DNA from: Candidatus Avichristensenella intestinipullorum
GTDB taxonomy: Bacteria; Bacillota; Clostridia; Christensenellales; Aristaeellaceae
DNA length: 39,573 bases
Assembly (NCBI GenBank): GCA_018713305.1
Contig: DVFI01000037.1
Span: 1 to 39,573 of the forward strand
Direction of reading: 5' to 3'
Below the pieces are notes generated by a model that made no database searches, was not told where the DNA came from, and was given only the letters and a program-made list of their open reading frames with translations. The position numbers and the translations under genes are program-made. Below, one piece after another: positions 15,717-24,390 of this stretch (the stretch's first letter is position 1; the number at the start of each line of letters is the position of its first letter).

Positions 15717-17564
15717 ATGAAGCTGTATATGAAAATGGTGCTCCTGTTTTCCGTCATGATGCTGGTGACGGTCGCCATTTTTTCCTCCTATTCTGTCAGG
15801 CTGAACTTCGAAAGCTTTTCCGACCTGTCGAATTTGCAGTATGTCAGCATCAGCCATACCGTGTCCGAGGCGCTGGATCAGCAGATCAGCCTGATGGATT
15901 TGGTGCTGGAGGAGCTGCTGGACAACGCGTCCTTCATGGCGGCGCTGAACCAGTTTGTGCGCGACGACAGCGGCGATCAGAAAATGGCCACCGCCGCCCG
16001 CAATATTGTGCTGCAGCAGCTTTACAGGTCGCCGCTGGTGGAAAATTTCTACCGCGTCAGCTTTTATACGCGCGAGGGGGAATTTGTCACCAGCCGCCCG
16101 GAAAAGGACGACTATCTGGCCAGCGGCACGAAGCGGGCGCAGGAGGTCATTTCCTCCCTGCCCTGGCTGGACGAGGCGGACCGCTCCCCTACCAGCCGTC
16201 ATATTCTCGCCGCCCATCCGGATTTCCTCTCCGTCCGGCGGGACATGCCGGTATACGGCATTGTGCGGGCCGTGGTATACCACGGGAACCATCTGGGCTA
16301 TCTGGAGGTCAGCAACGAATTCAGCGAGCTGGAAGCCATGATGGCCATCGCCCATCAGGCGGACGTCAGCGTGCAGGTCAGGTTTGACGACGGCACGCTG
16401 CTGTATTCCAGCACGGAAACGCCCCTGAATTATGCCGCGGACATGCCGCAGGGCGTGATTGTGAACTGGAGCGACGAGGACGCCGGCATCAGCCAGTCCG
16501 TCATGCACACCCGCGTGGAATGGCTCAATCTGAGCCTGTATGTCGCCAAGGACAAGGCGGTCATCGAGGCCAGCCTTGAGGACATCTTCCACTCCATCGT
16601 CCGGACGGCCGTCCTGATTACCATCCCCACGCTCCTGCTCGTCGCCCTGTTTTCCATGCAGCTGACGCAATCCATCCGCAAGCTCACCCGCAAGGTCCAG
16701 CAGTCGCCGGTGGACCGCTCGCCCGGCGACGAGGCGAGCATCCGTCAGGCGCTGTCCACGACCGTCACCTCCATCAGCGATCCGGAAATTCACGAGCTGG
16801 AGCTGACCTTTAACAACCTGATGCTCAAGCAGCGCGAAAGCACCATGAACGAAATCGCCATGCGCGAAGGCACCCTGCAGGCGCAGCTCAACGCGCTGCA
16901 AACGCAGATTAACCCCCATTTTGTCTACAACACGCTCAACATCATCAGCGCCAAATCCATGGAAAGCGGCAACTACGACGTGATTGAAATCTGCGATCAG
17001 TTCGCGCAGATGCTTCGCTATTCCACCGACACCCGCTCCCGCACCGCCACCATGGCGGAGGAGCTGGAGAACGTGCATTACTATTTGATGCTTTCCAAGG
17101 CGCGCTATGAGGAAAACCTGGAGTTTACCATCGACGTGCCGGACAACCTGGGCGGGCTGACGGTGCCCAAACTCACCCTGCAGCCCCTGGTGGAAAACGC
17201 GATTAACCATGGCTTCAACGGCAAAAACGCGCTGCGCAGGCTGTGGATTACCGGAAAAATCCAGGACTCGCAGTTTATCCTGGAAATCCGCGATAACGGC
17301 AACGGCTTTTCCGACGACCAGCTGATTCAGCTTCGCCAGAAGATTCGCCTGGTGGAGGCCAACCAGCTCTCCATCGAAAGCAACGACGGCCATATCGGCC
17401 TGATTAACACCTGTCTGCGGCTGCACTATTACAGCAAGGGCACCATGCATATGGCCCTGCGCAACGAAGATGGCGCCGTGGTCACGCTCACCTTCCTGTA
17501 TCCCGGAAACGGCAGGGAAGACTCCGGAGAAACGAAATCGTCCGCCAGGCCCGACAGGGCGTGA
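15717..17564 (+). CDS. YesM-type sensor histidine kinase
   Basis: 615 residues. Membrane segments at about 5-27 and 294-314 enclose a 265-residue extracellular sensor region of Cache-like size. A linker/HAMP region follows, then the His_kinase domain with LNALQTQINPHFVYNTLNII and phospho-acceptor H401. The ATPase domain has the N-box LVENAINHGF (492-500, N494 and N497) and DNGNG (526-530). These kinases sense extracellular sugars or binding proteins and signal to AraC-type regulators. The likely partner is the regulator at 4430-5905, about 10 kb away across the transporter operon, with which it shares an upstream element. The C-terminal tail (about 598-615) is charged and extra to the domain. 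Confidence 0.92.
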   Translation: MKLYMKMVLLFSVMMLVTVAIFSSYSVRLNFESFSDLSNLQYVSISHTVSEALDQQISLMDLVLEELLDNASFMAALNQFVRDDSGDQKMATAARNIVLQQLYRSPLVENFYRVSFYTREGEFVTSRPEKDDYLASGTKRAQEVISSLPWLDEADRSPTSRHILAAHPDFLSVRRDMPVYGIVRAVVYHGNHLGYLEVSNEFSELEAMMAIAHQADVSVQVRFDDGTLLYSSTETPLNYAADMPQGVIVNWSDEDAGISQSVMHTRVEWLNLSLYVAKDKAVIEASLEDIFHSIVRTAVLITIPTLLLVALFSMQLTQSIRKLTRKVQQSPVDRSPGDEASIRQALSTTVTSISDPEIHELELTFNNLMLKQRESTMNEIAMREGTLQAQLNALQTQINPHFVYNTLNIISAKSMESGNYDVIEICDQFAQMLRYSTDTRSRTATMAEELENVHYYLMLSKARYEENLEFTIDVPDNLGGLTVPKLTLQPLVENAINHGFNGKNALRRLWITGKIQDSQFILEIRDNGNGFSDDQLIQLRQKIRLVEANQLSIESNDGHIGLINTCLRLHYYSKGTMHMALRNEDGAVVTLTFLYPGNGREDSGETKSSARPDRA

Positions 17565-17603
17565 CGGCCGGCCGAGGCCGCGCCCTTGTCGGGGCCGGCC
17601 GTC
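17563..17603 (+). terminator. GC-rich hairpin after the kinase gene
   Basis: An 11-bp perfect stem (GACGGCCGGCC at 17563-17573 with 17593-17603) overlapping the stop codon. No T tract follows, so termination efficiency is doubtful. Confidence 0.4.
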
Positions 17604-17937
17604 GTCTGCGCCGGCCGTATCCGCTTTCTGCGCATCACCGGAGCAGGACGCCTTCCGGCGCCGCTTCGCCGGTGTCCGCGTGATCAGGAAAGACCGTACA
17701 CAGCAACGACAGCGTCAAACACCGCGAAACGGCCCCTGCGCCCATGCATAAGCAGGAGGCCTCCCTTTCCTTGTCGACAGGGCGCTTCATGATGCCATGG
17801 ACGCACGCCGCGCGCCCCCTGGCAGGGATGCGCGCAGGCGGCGACGGCGCGAAAAACGTCCGTCCCCGACTCAATCAATCCGCTGCGCCGCGCGTCTAAT
17901 GGGTGTAAGCGCGCTTGACGAAAAGGAGGGTGAGCAT
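17604..17937. other. Gene-free stretch before the ECF sigma operon
   Basis: About 330 nt with no convincing gene on either strand; short ORFs here have no ribosome site and look like GC-driven noise. The only recognisable signal is a possible ECF-type -10 near its end (17893-17898) and the ribosome site at 17924-17929. Confidence 0.5.
17893..17898 (+). promoter_or_regulatory. Possible ECF-type -10 (CGTCTA) of the sigma operon
   Basis: CGTCTA followed by ATGGGTG, 40 nt before the sigma start, resembles the CGTC-type -10 of self-regulated ECF promoters. The expected AAC-containing -35 about 16 nt upstream is not clear (CTCAATC), so this is weak. Confidence 0.3.
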
Positions 17938-18405
17938 GTGACAAGAGAGGACTTTGAAGAGCGCGTTCTGGGCGCGCGGGAAAAACTGTACCGCGTGGCC
18001 AGAAGCTATCTTCAAGGGGAGCAGGACTGCCTGGATGCGGTATCCGAGTCGGTACTCAGAGCCTGGCAAAAGCTTTCGACCCTTCGCCGTGAAGAATATT
18101 TCGACACCTGGCTGATGCGCATTCTGATACGGGAATGCGTCAACATGCAGCGGCGGCAACGCCGTGTAACGCCTGTGGCAAGCCTGCCGGAACAGGGGGA
18201 ATCCGACGCCGATACCGTCGCCCTGCGCGACGCGCTGGACGCGCTGCCCCAGAAGCTGCGCACCGTGACGGTGCTGTACTATATGGAAGGATACGGCGTG
18301 CGCGAGCTGGCGCGGATGCTGCGCGTTCCCAAGGGAACCGTCACGTCCCGGCTGCATATGGCCCGCGGGCGGCTGCGGGAGCTTTTGAAGGAGGAAATCG
18401 AATGA
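17938..18405 (+). CDS. ECF-type RNA polymerase sigma factor
   Basis: 155 residues from the GTG at 17938, which has AAAGGAGG 8 nt upstream; an overlapping ATG at 17936 is followed at once by a stop. Sigma region 2 covers about residues 5-75 (YRVARSYLQGEQDCLDAVSE, then RAWQKLSTLRREEYFDTWLM). Region 4 covers about 95-150 (LRTVTVLYYMEGYGVRELAR with helix-turn-helix VPKGTVTSRLHMARGRL). It directs RNA polymerase to a small regulon, normally including its own operon. The stop overlaps the next gene as ATGA, so the membrane partner is made in step with it. Stimulus unknown. Confidence 0.9.
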   Translation: MTREDFEERVLGAREKLYRVARSYLQGEQDCLDAVSESVLRAWQKLSTLRREEYFDTWLMRILIRECVNMQRRQRRVTPVASLPEQGESDADTVALRDALDALPQKLRTVTVLYYMEGYGVRELARMLRVPKGTVTSRLHMARGRLRELLKEEIE

Positions 18406-19199
18406 AACAGGAACTATGGCAACGCGCATATGCGCCTGATCCTGCGGCGCTGGAAACATGCGTGAAGCGGGCGCTGGCGCGTCTGGATACAGGCCGGGCC
18501 GCGCGCACGCATACCCTGCGCACGGTTTTGCTGGCGGCGCTGCTGCTGTCGCTGCTGGGCGGTATCGCGCTGGCAGCGCTGGAAAGCCGGACCGCGCAGC
18601 TTGCGGGCTGGCTGGCCGGACAGGACAGGGAGGAAGCGCTGCTGACGGGCGACATCGCGCTCTCCGGCAGCTCCACGCGGCTGGGCGACGTCGTCTATAC
18701 GCTGGACGACGTCATCTACAAGGACGGCATGGTGTACGGAAGCGGAACCATGCAGGCGGCGGAAGGCGCCAATATCGTCCTGATGGCCGAGGACACGGGC
18801 GTACATGAACCCGCCGGCTATCCCCTGCATTACGGCAAGGAATATACCGTGCCCGACGACGCGCCCAGCTACGCGGAGCTGGCGGAGGCGCGCGGCGCGC
18901 GCATCATCCTGGCAAAATGCGTAGCGGACGGCGTGCTGGACGCGCAGGGCGCGCTGGACGCCTCCGAAATCGGCTATGACCAGGTGCCCCAGCCGGACGG
19001 CTCCATCCGCTTCTATTTTGAGTTCGCCGGGGCGCAGGGCGGCATTGACCGCGCGCAAAGCTATGACGTCCAACTGTCCCTGGCCAACTGGGAAGTGACG
19101 CCGGAGGGCAAGTGGCTGCGCGAAGAGCCCGAAAACACCTGGCTTCAGAAAGAATGGGTCGTGACGGTCACGCCTGAAGCGAAAGGAGAAGCAGAATGA
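18402..19199 (+). CDS. Single-pass membrane protein, probable anti-sigma factor
   Basis: 265 residues. Short cytoplasmic N-terminus of about 37 residues, one membrane helix (about 38-60, RTVLLAALLLSLLGGIALAA), then about 200 extracellular residues. The operon position directly after an ECF sigma gene, with a 4-nt overlap, is the main reason to call it an anti-sigma. The topology matches DUF4179-like partners of Clostridial ECF factors. No zinc-binding HxxxCxxC motif is present. The outer domain (for example LGDVVYTLDDVIYKDGMVYG) may be a sensor, perhaps together with the downstream secreted protein, whose gene it overlaps by 4 nt. Confidence 0.65.
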   Translation: MKQELWQRAYAPDPAALETCVKRALARLDTGRAARTHTLRTVLLAALLLSLLGGIALAALESRTAQLAGWLAGQDREEALLTGDIALSGSSTRLGDVVYTLDDVIYKDGMVYGSGTMQAAEGANIVLMAEDTGVHEPAGYPLHYGKEYTVPDDAPSYAELAEARGARIILAKCVADGVLDAQGALDASEIGYDQVPQPDGSIRFYFEFAGAQGGIDRAQSYDVQLSLANWEVTPEGKWLREEPENTWLQKEWVVTVTPEAKGEAE

Positions 19200-20440
19200 A
19201 AAAGCGTATGATGTGCCTTTGTCTTTGCCTGTGCGCGATGATGCACGCGCTGCCCGCTCTGGCCGAGGACGACGCGCTGCATGTGCTCAACGACCGCTGG
19301 TTTGCGGTGGAGGCTTACCAGGCACAGTATCCCGACCGCCCGGTAGAGGTGACCAATCCGGAATATGACGACAATGGCATCGATACCAACCTGGAAACCT
19401 TGCTCCGGACGACCGATTGGGACGTGGCCTGCATTGCCACGGACGATTTCAGCCTGCAGCAGCTGGACGAGGCCGGCCTGCTGGAGGACATTACGGGCGA
19501 TTTCGGCGAGGAAGCGTTTTACCCCGCCGTCCGCAATGCCGTGACGGTGTCGGGGCGCATGCTGGGCGTGCCCACACAGGCCTGGTGTCTGGGAACAGCC
19601 TACACGATGTATTGGCTCGGCGAGGATACCTATGGACTTTCCCAAAGGCTCGGCCTGACGGCCGGGGACGAGCCGCACAACTACGGGGAGCTGTATGCGC
19701 TGGCGGAAAAGTACTTTTCTCTGGACCCGGAGCAGCGGCGCGGCACCTATTTCCTTTATAACGCGCTGGAAGGGAACGAGGCGAGTTTTCTCCTTTCCGG
19801 CTTTATCAGCCAGTACGCCGCGGAATTTGCCGACGCAGAGGGCCATGTTGACTATGACACCGACGTTTTCCGCGACGGCGTGGCGCAGATTGAAGCGCTT
19901 GCGGCGCTGCTGCGCGAGCATGCCAAGCCGCTCTACGAACCGGGTTCCACCAGCCTGCACATGCTGGTGGGCGACGCGTCCAACCATCCGCTGGGAAACA
20001 CAACGCCCTTTTATCTCGGGGAGACGCCCAACGTCCCCATGAAGCTGGAGGTATGGGTCGTCCGCGCCGGCACAGACAAACGGGACGCGGCCCTGGACCT
20101 GATTCGCGCGACGATGGCCGAAGGCGCGCCGCACTTCGCCCCCGCGCTGTACGAGGACTTCGACTACGACGCGCTGCGGCGGGCGAGCTATGACGCGCTG
20201 ATTGCCGGGCAAATACAGCAGGGCGAGGAGCAGAGCGTGATTGACCGCCTCGTCAGCCTGCGCGACGCCGGAGACGACAGCCAGTACTATTCTTCGGAAG
20301 AAATCGCGCGATACCGCGAACACGTCGCCCCCTACCTCACCTTTCCCCGCTGCGGCCGGGTGGCCAGCTGGTCCCTGGCCACGCGCTATCTGGACGGCGC
20401 GCTGGATTTGGAAGGCCTCATCGCCGCGCTGAGCGAGTAG
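19196..20440 (+). CDS. Orphan secreted solute-binding-like protein of the sigma operon
   Basis: 414 residues. The signal peptide is rich in cysteine (MCLCLCLCAMM) and ends PALA before EDD; none of the cysteines fits a lipobox. The body follows the extracellular solute-binding protein pattern. It includes DWDVACIATDDFSLQQLDEA (the typical 'where is the target' strand), a hinge-like VSGRMLGVPTQAWCLGTAYT, and NYGELYALAEKY. No permease or ATPase gene is nearby. Overlap with the membrane protein gene and a terminator just after it place it firmly in the sigma operon, so a role in sensing rather than import is inferred. A lost transporter is the alternative. Confidence 0.75.
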   Translation: MKKRMMCLCLCLCAMMHALPALAEDDALHVLNDRWFAVEAYQAQYPDRPVEVTNPEYDDNGIDTNLETLLRTTDWDVACIATDDFSLQQLDEAGLLEDITGDFGEEAFYPAVRNAVTVSGRMLGVPTQAWCLGTAYTMYWLGEDTYGLSQRLGLTAGDEPHNYGELYALAEKYFSLDPEQRRGTYFLYNALEGNEASFLLSGFISQYAAEFADAEGHVDYDTDVFRDGVAQIEALAALLREHAKPLYEPGSTSLHMLVGDASNHPLGNTTPFYLGETPNVPMKLEVWVVRAGTDKRDAALDLIRATMAEGAPHFAPALYEDFDYDALRRASYDALIAGQIQQGEEQSVIDRLVSLRDAGDDSQYYSSEEIARYREHVAPYLTFPRCGRVASWSLATRYLDGALDLEGLIAALSE

Positions 20441-20456
20441 CTCCATCCGTTCACGT

Positions 20457-20504
20457 ACCGGGGCCTGTCCGGCGCATGGCGCGGGAGGGCCCCGGTTTTT
20501 CGTT
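20457..20504 (+). terminator. Intrinsic terminator of the sigma operon
   Basis: A 9-bp stem (ACCGGGGCC at 20457-20465 with 20488-20496) followed by TTTTTCGTTT. A clear end of the three-gene transcript, 17 nt after the stop. Confidence 0.85.
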
Positions 20505-20510
20505 TCCCCC

Positions 20511-20539
20511 TTTTGCTCCGCGCCGTTCGGTGGTATAAT
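20511..20539 (+). promoter_or_regulatory. dnaE promoter with start codon at the expected transcription start
   Basis: TTTTGC (20511-20516), 17-nt spacer, extended -10 TGGTATAAT (-10 hexamer 20534-20539). The dnaE ATG begins at 20546, only 6 nt after the -10, so the transcript would start at or next to the start codon. Confidence 0.7.
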
Positions 20540-20545
20540 CGTGCC

Positions 20546-23500
20546 ATGAGCAGCTTTGTCCATTTGCATCTGCATACCGAATACAGCCTGCTGGACGGCG
20601 CCAACCCCATCGCCAAGACGCTGGACCGCGTCAAGGAGCTGGGCATGGACGCCTGCGCCATCACCGACCACGGCGTCATGTACGGCGTAGTGGATTTCTA
20701 CGCGGAGGCCCGCAAGCGCGGCATTCACCCGGTCATCGGGTGCGAGGTATACGTATGCGAGGATATGGAGGAAAAAACCTCCGCCGCGCGCGAATACAAC
20801 CACCTCATTTTGCTGTGCGAAACGCAGGAAGGGTACCGGAGCCTGACGCGCCTGGTGTCCGAGGCGTGGACGCGCGGGTTTTACTATAAACCCCGCGTGG
20901 ATTATTCGCTGCTGCGCCGGCACCACGAAGGGCTCATCGCGCTGTCCGCCTGCCTCTCCGGAGAAATCCCGCAGGCGCTGCTGGAGGGCCGGGAAGAGAC
21001 CGCGCGCCAGGCGGTCGCGCGGTATCTGGACATCTTCGGCAGGGATAACTTTTTCATCGAAATCCAGGACCATGGCCTGGCGGACGAACGGACGGTGCTG
21101 CCGCAGCTCGTGCGCCTGGCGCGCGAGACGGGCGTCGCGCTGGTGGCGACCAACGACGCGCATTACCTGCGCCGCGAGGATGCGGAAGCGCAGGAAGTGC
21201 TCATGTGCATCCAGACGGGCAAAACGCTCGAGGATGAAAACCGCCTGCGCATGAGCACGCGCGAGCTGTATGTAAAAAGCCCCGAGGAAATGGCGGCGCT
21301 GTTTCCGCAGTGGCCCGAGGCCCTGGAAAACACCGTGGCCATCGCGCGGCGCTGCCATGTGGCGTTTGATTTCAGCACCGTACACCTGCCCCGGTATCCG
21401 CTGGAGCCCGGACAGACCGCGGAGGGCCTGCTGCGCTCGCTGTGCGCGGAGGGCCTGGCGCGCCTGTACCCCAAGGACGACGGCGCGGCCCGGGAGAGGC
21501 TGGAATACGAGCTGGGAATTATTATCAAAATGGGGTATGTGGACTACTTCCTCATCGTCTGGGACTTCATTCGCTATGCCAAGGAGCACGGCATCATGGT
21601 CGGCCCCGGGCGCGGCAGCGGCGCGGGCTCCATTACGGCCTATACGCTGGGCATTACGGCGCTGGACCCGCTGAAGTATAACCTGCTCTTTGAGCGCTTC
21701 CTCAACCCCGAGCGCATTTCCATGCCCGATATCGACACAGACTTCTGCTACGAGCGCCGCCAGGAGGTCATCGACTATGTGGCCCGCCGCTACGGAGAGG
21801 ACCATGTGGCGCAGATTATCACCTTCGGCACCATGGCCGCCAAGGCGGTCATCCGCGACGTAGGCCGCGTGCTGGGCTATCCGTACGCCGAGGTGGACGC
21901 GGTGGCGAAGATGATTCCCTTTTCGCTGGACATGACGCTGGACAAGGCGCTGTCCATCAGCCCGGAGCTGCGGCGGCAATACGAGGAAAACCCCCGCACG
22001 CGCCGCCTGGTCGATACGGCCCGCGCGCTGGAGGGCATGCCGCGCCACGCCTCCACCCATGCGGCGGGCGTGCTGATTACGCGCAGGCCCGTGACCGATT
22101 ATGTGCCCCTGCAAACCAACGACGATGTCGTCACCACCCAGTTCCCCATGGGCACGCTGGAAAAGCTGGGGCTTTTGAAGATGGACATTCTCGGCCTGCG
22201 CACGCTGACCGTCATCCGCGACACGCTGGATATGATGCGCCAGATGGGCGTGGACATGAAGCCCGAGGAAATTCCCATGGACGACAAGGGCGTCTATGAC
22301 ATGATTTGCCAGGGCGATACGGACGGGGTGTTCCAGCTGGAAAGCGGCGGCATGCGGGCGTTTCTGGCCAACATGAAGCCCGACTGCTTTGAGGACATCA
22401 TCGCCGCCATTTCCCTGTACCGGCCGGGCCCCATGGATTCCATCCCGCGCTATATCGAGGGCAAGCACAACCCCGAAAGCATCCGGTATGCGGACGAGCG
22501 CCTGCGCCCCATCCTGGAGGTCACCTACGGTTGCATGGTCTATCAGGAGCAGGTGATGCAGATTGTGCGCGACCTGGCGGGCTATTCGCTGGGGCGCAGC
22601 GACCTGGTGCGCCGTGCGATGGCGAAAAAGAAAAAGGACGTCATGGCGCAGGAGCGGGAATACTTTATCCACGGCATGGTCGAGGACGGCCGGGTGATTG
22701 TGCCCGGCGCGGTGCGCAACGGCGTGCCCGAGGACGTGGCCGCGCGCATCTTCGACGAAATGACCGCCTTTGCCTCCTACGCCTTTAACAAGCCGCACGC
22801 GGCCTGCTATGCGGTTGTCGCCGTGCAGACCGGCTGGCTCAAGCTCCATTATCCGGCCCAGTTCATGGCGGCGCTGATGAACAGCGTGACCGGCAGCGCC
22901 GAAAAAATCGCGCAGTATATCCAGTATTGCCGCAAGCACGGCATCGCCGTCCTGCCGCCGGACGTGAACCGGAGCGGGCGTAAATTCAGCGTCGAATTCG
23001 ACGCCGCGACCCGGCGGCCTGCCATCCGTTTCGGCCTGGGCGCGGTCAAGGGCGCGGGCGCGGCGGCGCTGGACGCGATTGTCCGGGAGCGGGAGGCGCG
23101 CGGCCCGTTCCGGGATATCTACGATTTTGCCCAGCGCGCCACGGACGAGCATCTCAACAAGCGCATGGTGGAGGCGCTCATTCGCGCCGGCGCGTTCGAC
23201 GCAACCGGCGCAAACCGCGCGCAGCTGCTGGACGTATACGAACGGGCCCTGGACGGGGCGGCGCAGGTGCGCAAAAAGAACGTCGCGGGCCAGCTGTCGC
23301 TCTTTGGCGCGCTGGAAGACGACATGTCGGCTTCCGGCGTCCGTCCCAGGCTGCCCCGCCTGCCCGAGCATCCGCGCCGCGTGCTGCTGGCGATGGAGAA
23401 GGAAACGACGGGCGTATATATTACCGGCCATCCGCTGGACGAGTACCGGGAAACGCTGGAGGCCATGGAGTTCTCCGCCGCGTTTATCGACGGGCTGACG

Positions 23501-24091
23501 GAACGGGAGGACCGCGGCGTGGCCTTCGACGGCAGGCGCATACGCCTGGGGGGGCTGCTGGCCGACGTGCGGTCCAAGGCCACGCGCGCCAACTCCCTGA
23601 TGGGGTTCGTCATCCTGGAAGACCTGACCGGGCAAATCGAGGGCATGGTTTTCCCCAAGACGTGGGAACGCCTGAGCATGGAATTGACGCAGGACCGGCC
23701 GGTCGTGCTGGCGGGCCGGCTGTCCATGCACGAGGACGAAGCGCCCAAGCTGATTGTCGAAGAGGTGTATCCGCTGCAGAAGACGGGGGAAAAGCCGTCC
23801 CCCGCGCAGGACGTCTCTCCGTCCCCCGCGCAGGCGCCGCCCGCCTCATCCGCCGCGCCGCCCAAACTCTATCTGCGCGTCCGGGCGCGCGCGGACATGG
23901 AGCGGGCGCTCCCCCTGCTGGAGGGAAAACCCGGTCCCTCGCCGGCGCTTTTCTATCTGGAAACGGAGCGCATCACACTGCGCGCGCCGGAGCGGTACTG
24001 GTGCGACGCGGACGAAGCGCTGCTGCAGGCGCTGCGCGACTGCCTGGGCGCGGAGAACGTCAAGCTGCGAAACGGGGAAACGGCGCGATGA
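20546..24091 (+). CDS. dnaE: DNA polymerase III alpha subunit (DnaE)
   Basis: 1181 residues, usual for DnaE1. It copies DNA at the replication fork. The start MSSFVHLHLHTEYSLLDG is the canonical PHP-domain start, with metal-type histidines H6, H8 and H10 retained. Other PHP elements (ITDHG, TNDAHYL) are also visible, so a proofreading PHP activity is possible. The polymerase core has GPGRGSGAGS, MPDIDTDF (catalytic D395 and D397) and KMDILGL (D547). Later come the helix-hairpin-helix region and an OB fold (about 990-1060, VILEDLTGQIEGMVFPKTWE). No ribosome site precedes the ATG and the -10 is 6 nt upstream, suggesting a leaderless mRNA. The stop overlaps the DUF1294 gene as ATGA. Confidence 0.97.
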   Translation: MSSFVHLHLHTEYSLLDGANPIAKTLDRVKELGMDACAITDHGVMYGVVDFYAEARKRGIHPVIGCEVYVCEDMEEKTSAAREYNHLILLCETQEGYRSLTRLVSEAWTRGFYYKPRVDYSLLRRHHEGLIALSACLSGEIPQALLEGREETARQAVARYLDIFGRDNFFIEIQDHGLADERTVLPQLVRLARETGVALVATNDAHYLRREDAEAQEVLMCIQTGKTLEDENRLRMSTRELYVKSPEEMAALFPQWPEALENTVAIARRCHVAFDFSTVHLPRYPLEPGQTAEGLLRSLCAEGLARLYPKDDGAARERLEYELGIIIKMGYVDYFLIVWDFIRYAKEHGIMVGPGRGSGAGSITAYTLGITALDPLKYNLLFERFLNPERISMPDIDTDFCYERRQEVIDYVARRYGEDHVAQIITFGTMAAKAVIRDVGRVLGYPYAEVDAVAKMIPFSLDMTLDKALSISPELRRQYEENPRTRRLVDTARALEGMPRHASTHAAGVLITRRPVTDYVPLQTNDDVVTTQFPMGTLEKLGLLKMDILGLRTLTVIRDTLDMMRQMGVDMKPEEIPMDDKGVYDMICQGDTDGVFQLESGGMRAFLANMKPDCFEDIIAAISLYRPGPMDSIPRYIEGKHNPESIRYADERLRPILEVTYGCMVYQEQVMQIVRDLAGYSLGRSDLVRRAMAKKKKDVMAQEREYFIHGMVEDGRVIVPGAVRNGVPEDVAARIFDEMTAFASYAFNKPHAACYAVVAVQTGWLKLHYPAQFMAALMNSVTGSAEKIAQYIQYCRKHGIAVLPPDVNRSGRKFSVEFDAATRRPAIRFGLGAVKGAGAAALDAIVREREARGPFRDIYDFAQRATDEHLNKRMVEALIRAGAFDATGANRAQLLDVYERALDGAAQVRKKNVAGQLSLFGALEDDMSASGVRPRLPRLPEHPRRVLLAMEKETTGVYITGHPLDEYRETLEAMEFSAAFIDGLTEREDRGVAFDGRRIRLGGLLADVRSKATRANSLMGFVILEDLTGQIEGMVFPKTWERLSMELTQDRPVVLAGRLSMHEDEAPKLIVEEVYPLQKTGEKPSPAQDVSPSPAQAPPASSAAPPKLYLRVRARADMERALPLLEGKPGPSPALFYLETERITLRAPERYWCDADEALLQALRDCLGAENVKLRNGETAR

Positions 24092-24372
24092 ACGCGCTGG
24101 ATTGGGGCATACTGATTGCATACGCGCTGGTCAACCTCGTCGCCTTTGCGCTGATGGGCCTGGACAAGCGCAGGGCCAGACGCGACGCCTGGCGCGTGCG
24201 GGAGAAGACGCTGCTGCTGTGGTGCGCGTGCTTCGGCGCGCTGGGAGGCCTGACGGGCATGCGCGTGTTCCGGCACAAGACCCGGCACGCCGCGTTTTCT
24301 GTCGGCGTGCCGGCGATGATGGTGGTGCAGCTGGCGCTGCTGACCGTATACTGCGTCTATGGGCGCGGATGA
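24088..24372 (+). CDS. DUF1294 family small membrane protein
   Basis: 94 residues with three hydrophobic segments, including ILIAYALVNLVAFALMGLDK near the start and VGVPAMMVVQLALLTVYCVY at the end. The middle carries the family signature: DKRRARRDAWRVREKTLLL, then GGLTGMRVFRHKTRH. Members are found throughout bacteria and their role is unknown. It overlaps dnaE by 4 nt and so is translated by coupling from the dnaE mRNA. Confidence 0.85.
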   Translation: MNALDWGILIAYALVNLVAFALMGLDKRRARRDAWRVREKTLLLWCACFGALGGLTGMRVFRHKTRHAAFSVGVPAMMVVQLALLTVYCVYGRG

Positions 24373-24390
24373 AACGGAGGGAATGCTTCC

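Noticed and set aside
15471..17450. 659-codon minus-strand ORF opposite the sensor kinase
   Set aside because: The kinase frame has all expected motifs; the opposite frame has none and would cover the divergent promoter region.
17635..17944. Small ORFs in the gap before the sigma gene (both strands)
   Set aside because: No ribosome site, no hydrophobic or conserved pattern; composition alone explains them.
19145..23731. 1528-codon minus-strand ORF opposite the sigma operon and dnaE
   Set aside because: Mirror of well-supported plus-strand genes; product is a compositional artefact with no domain.
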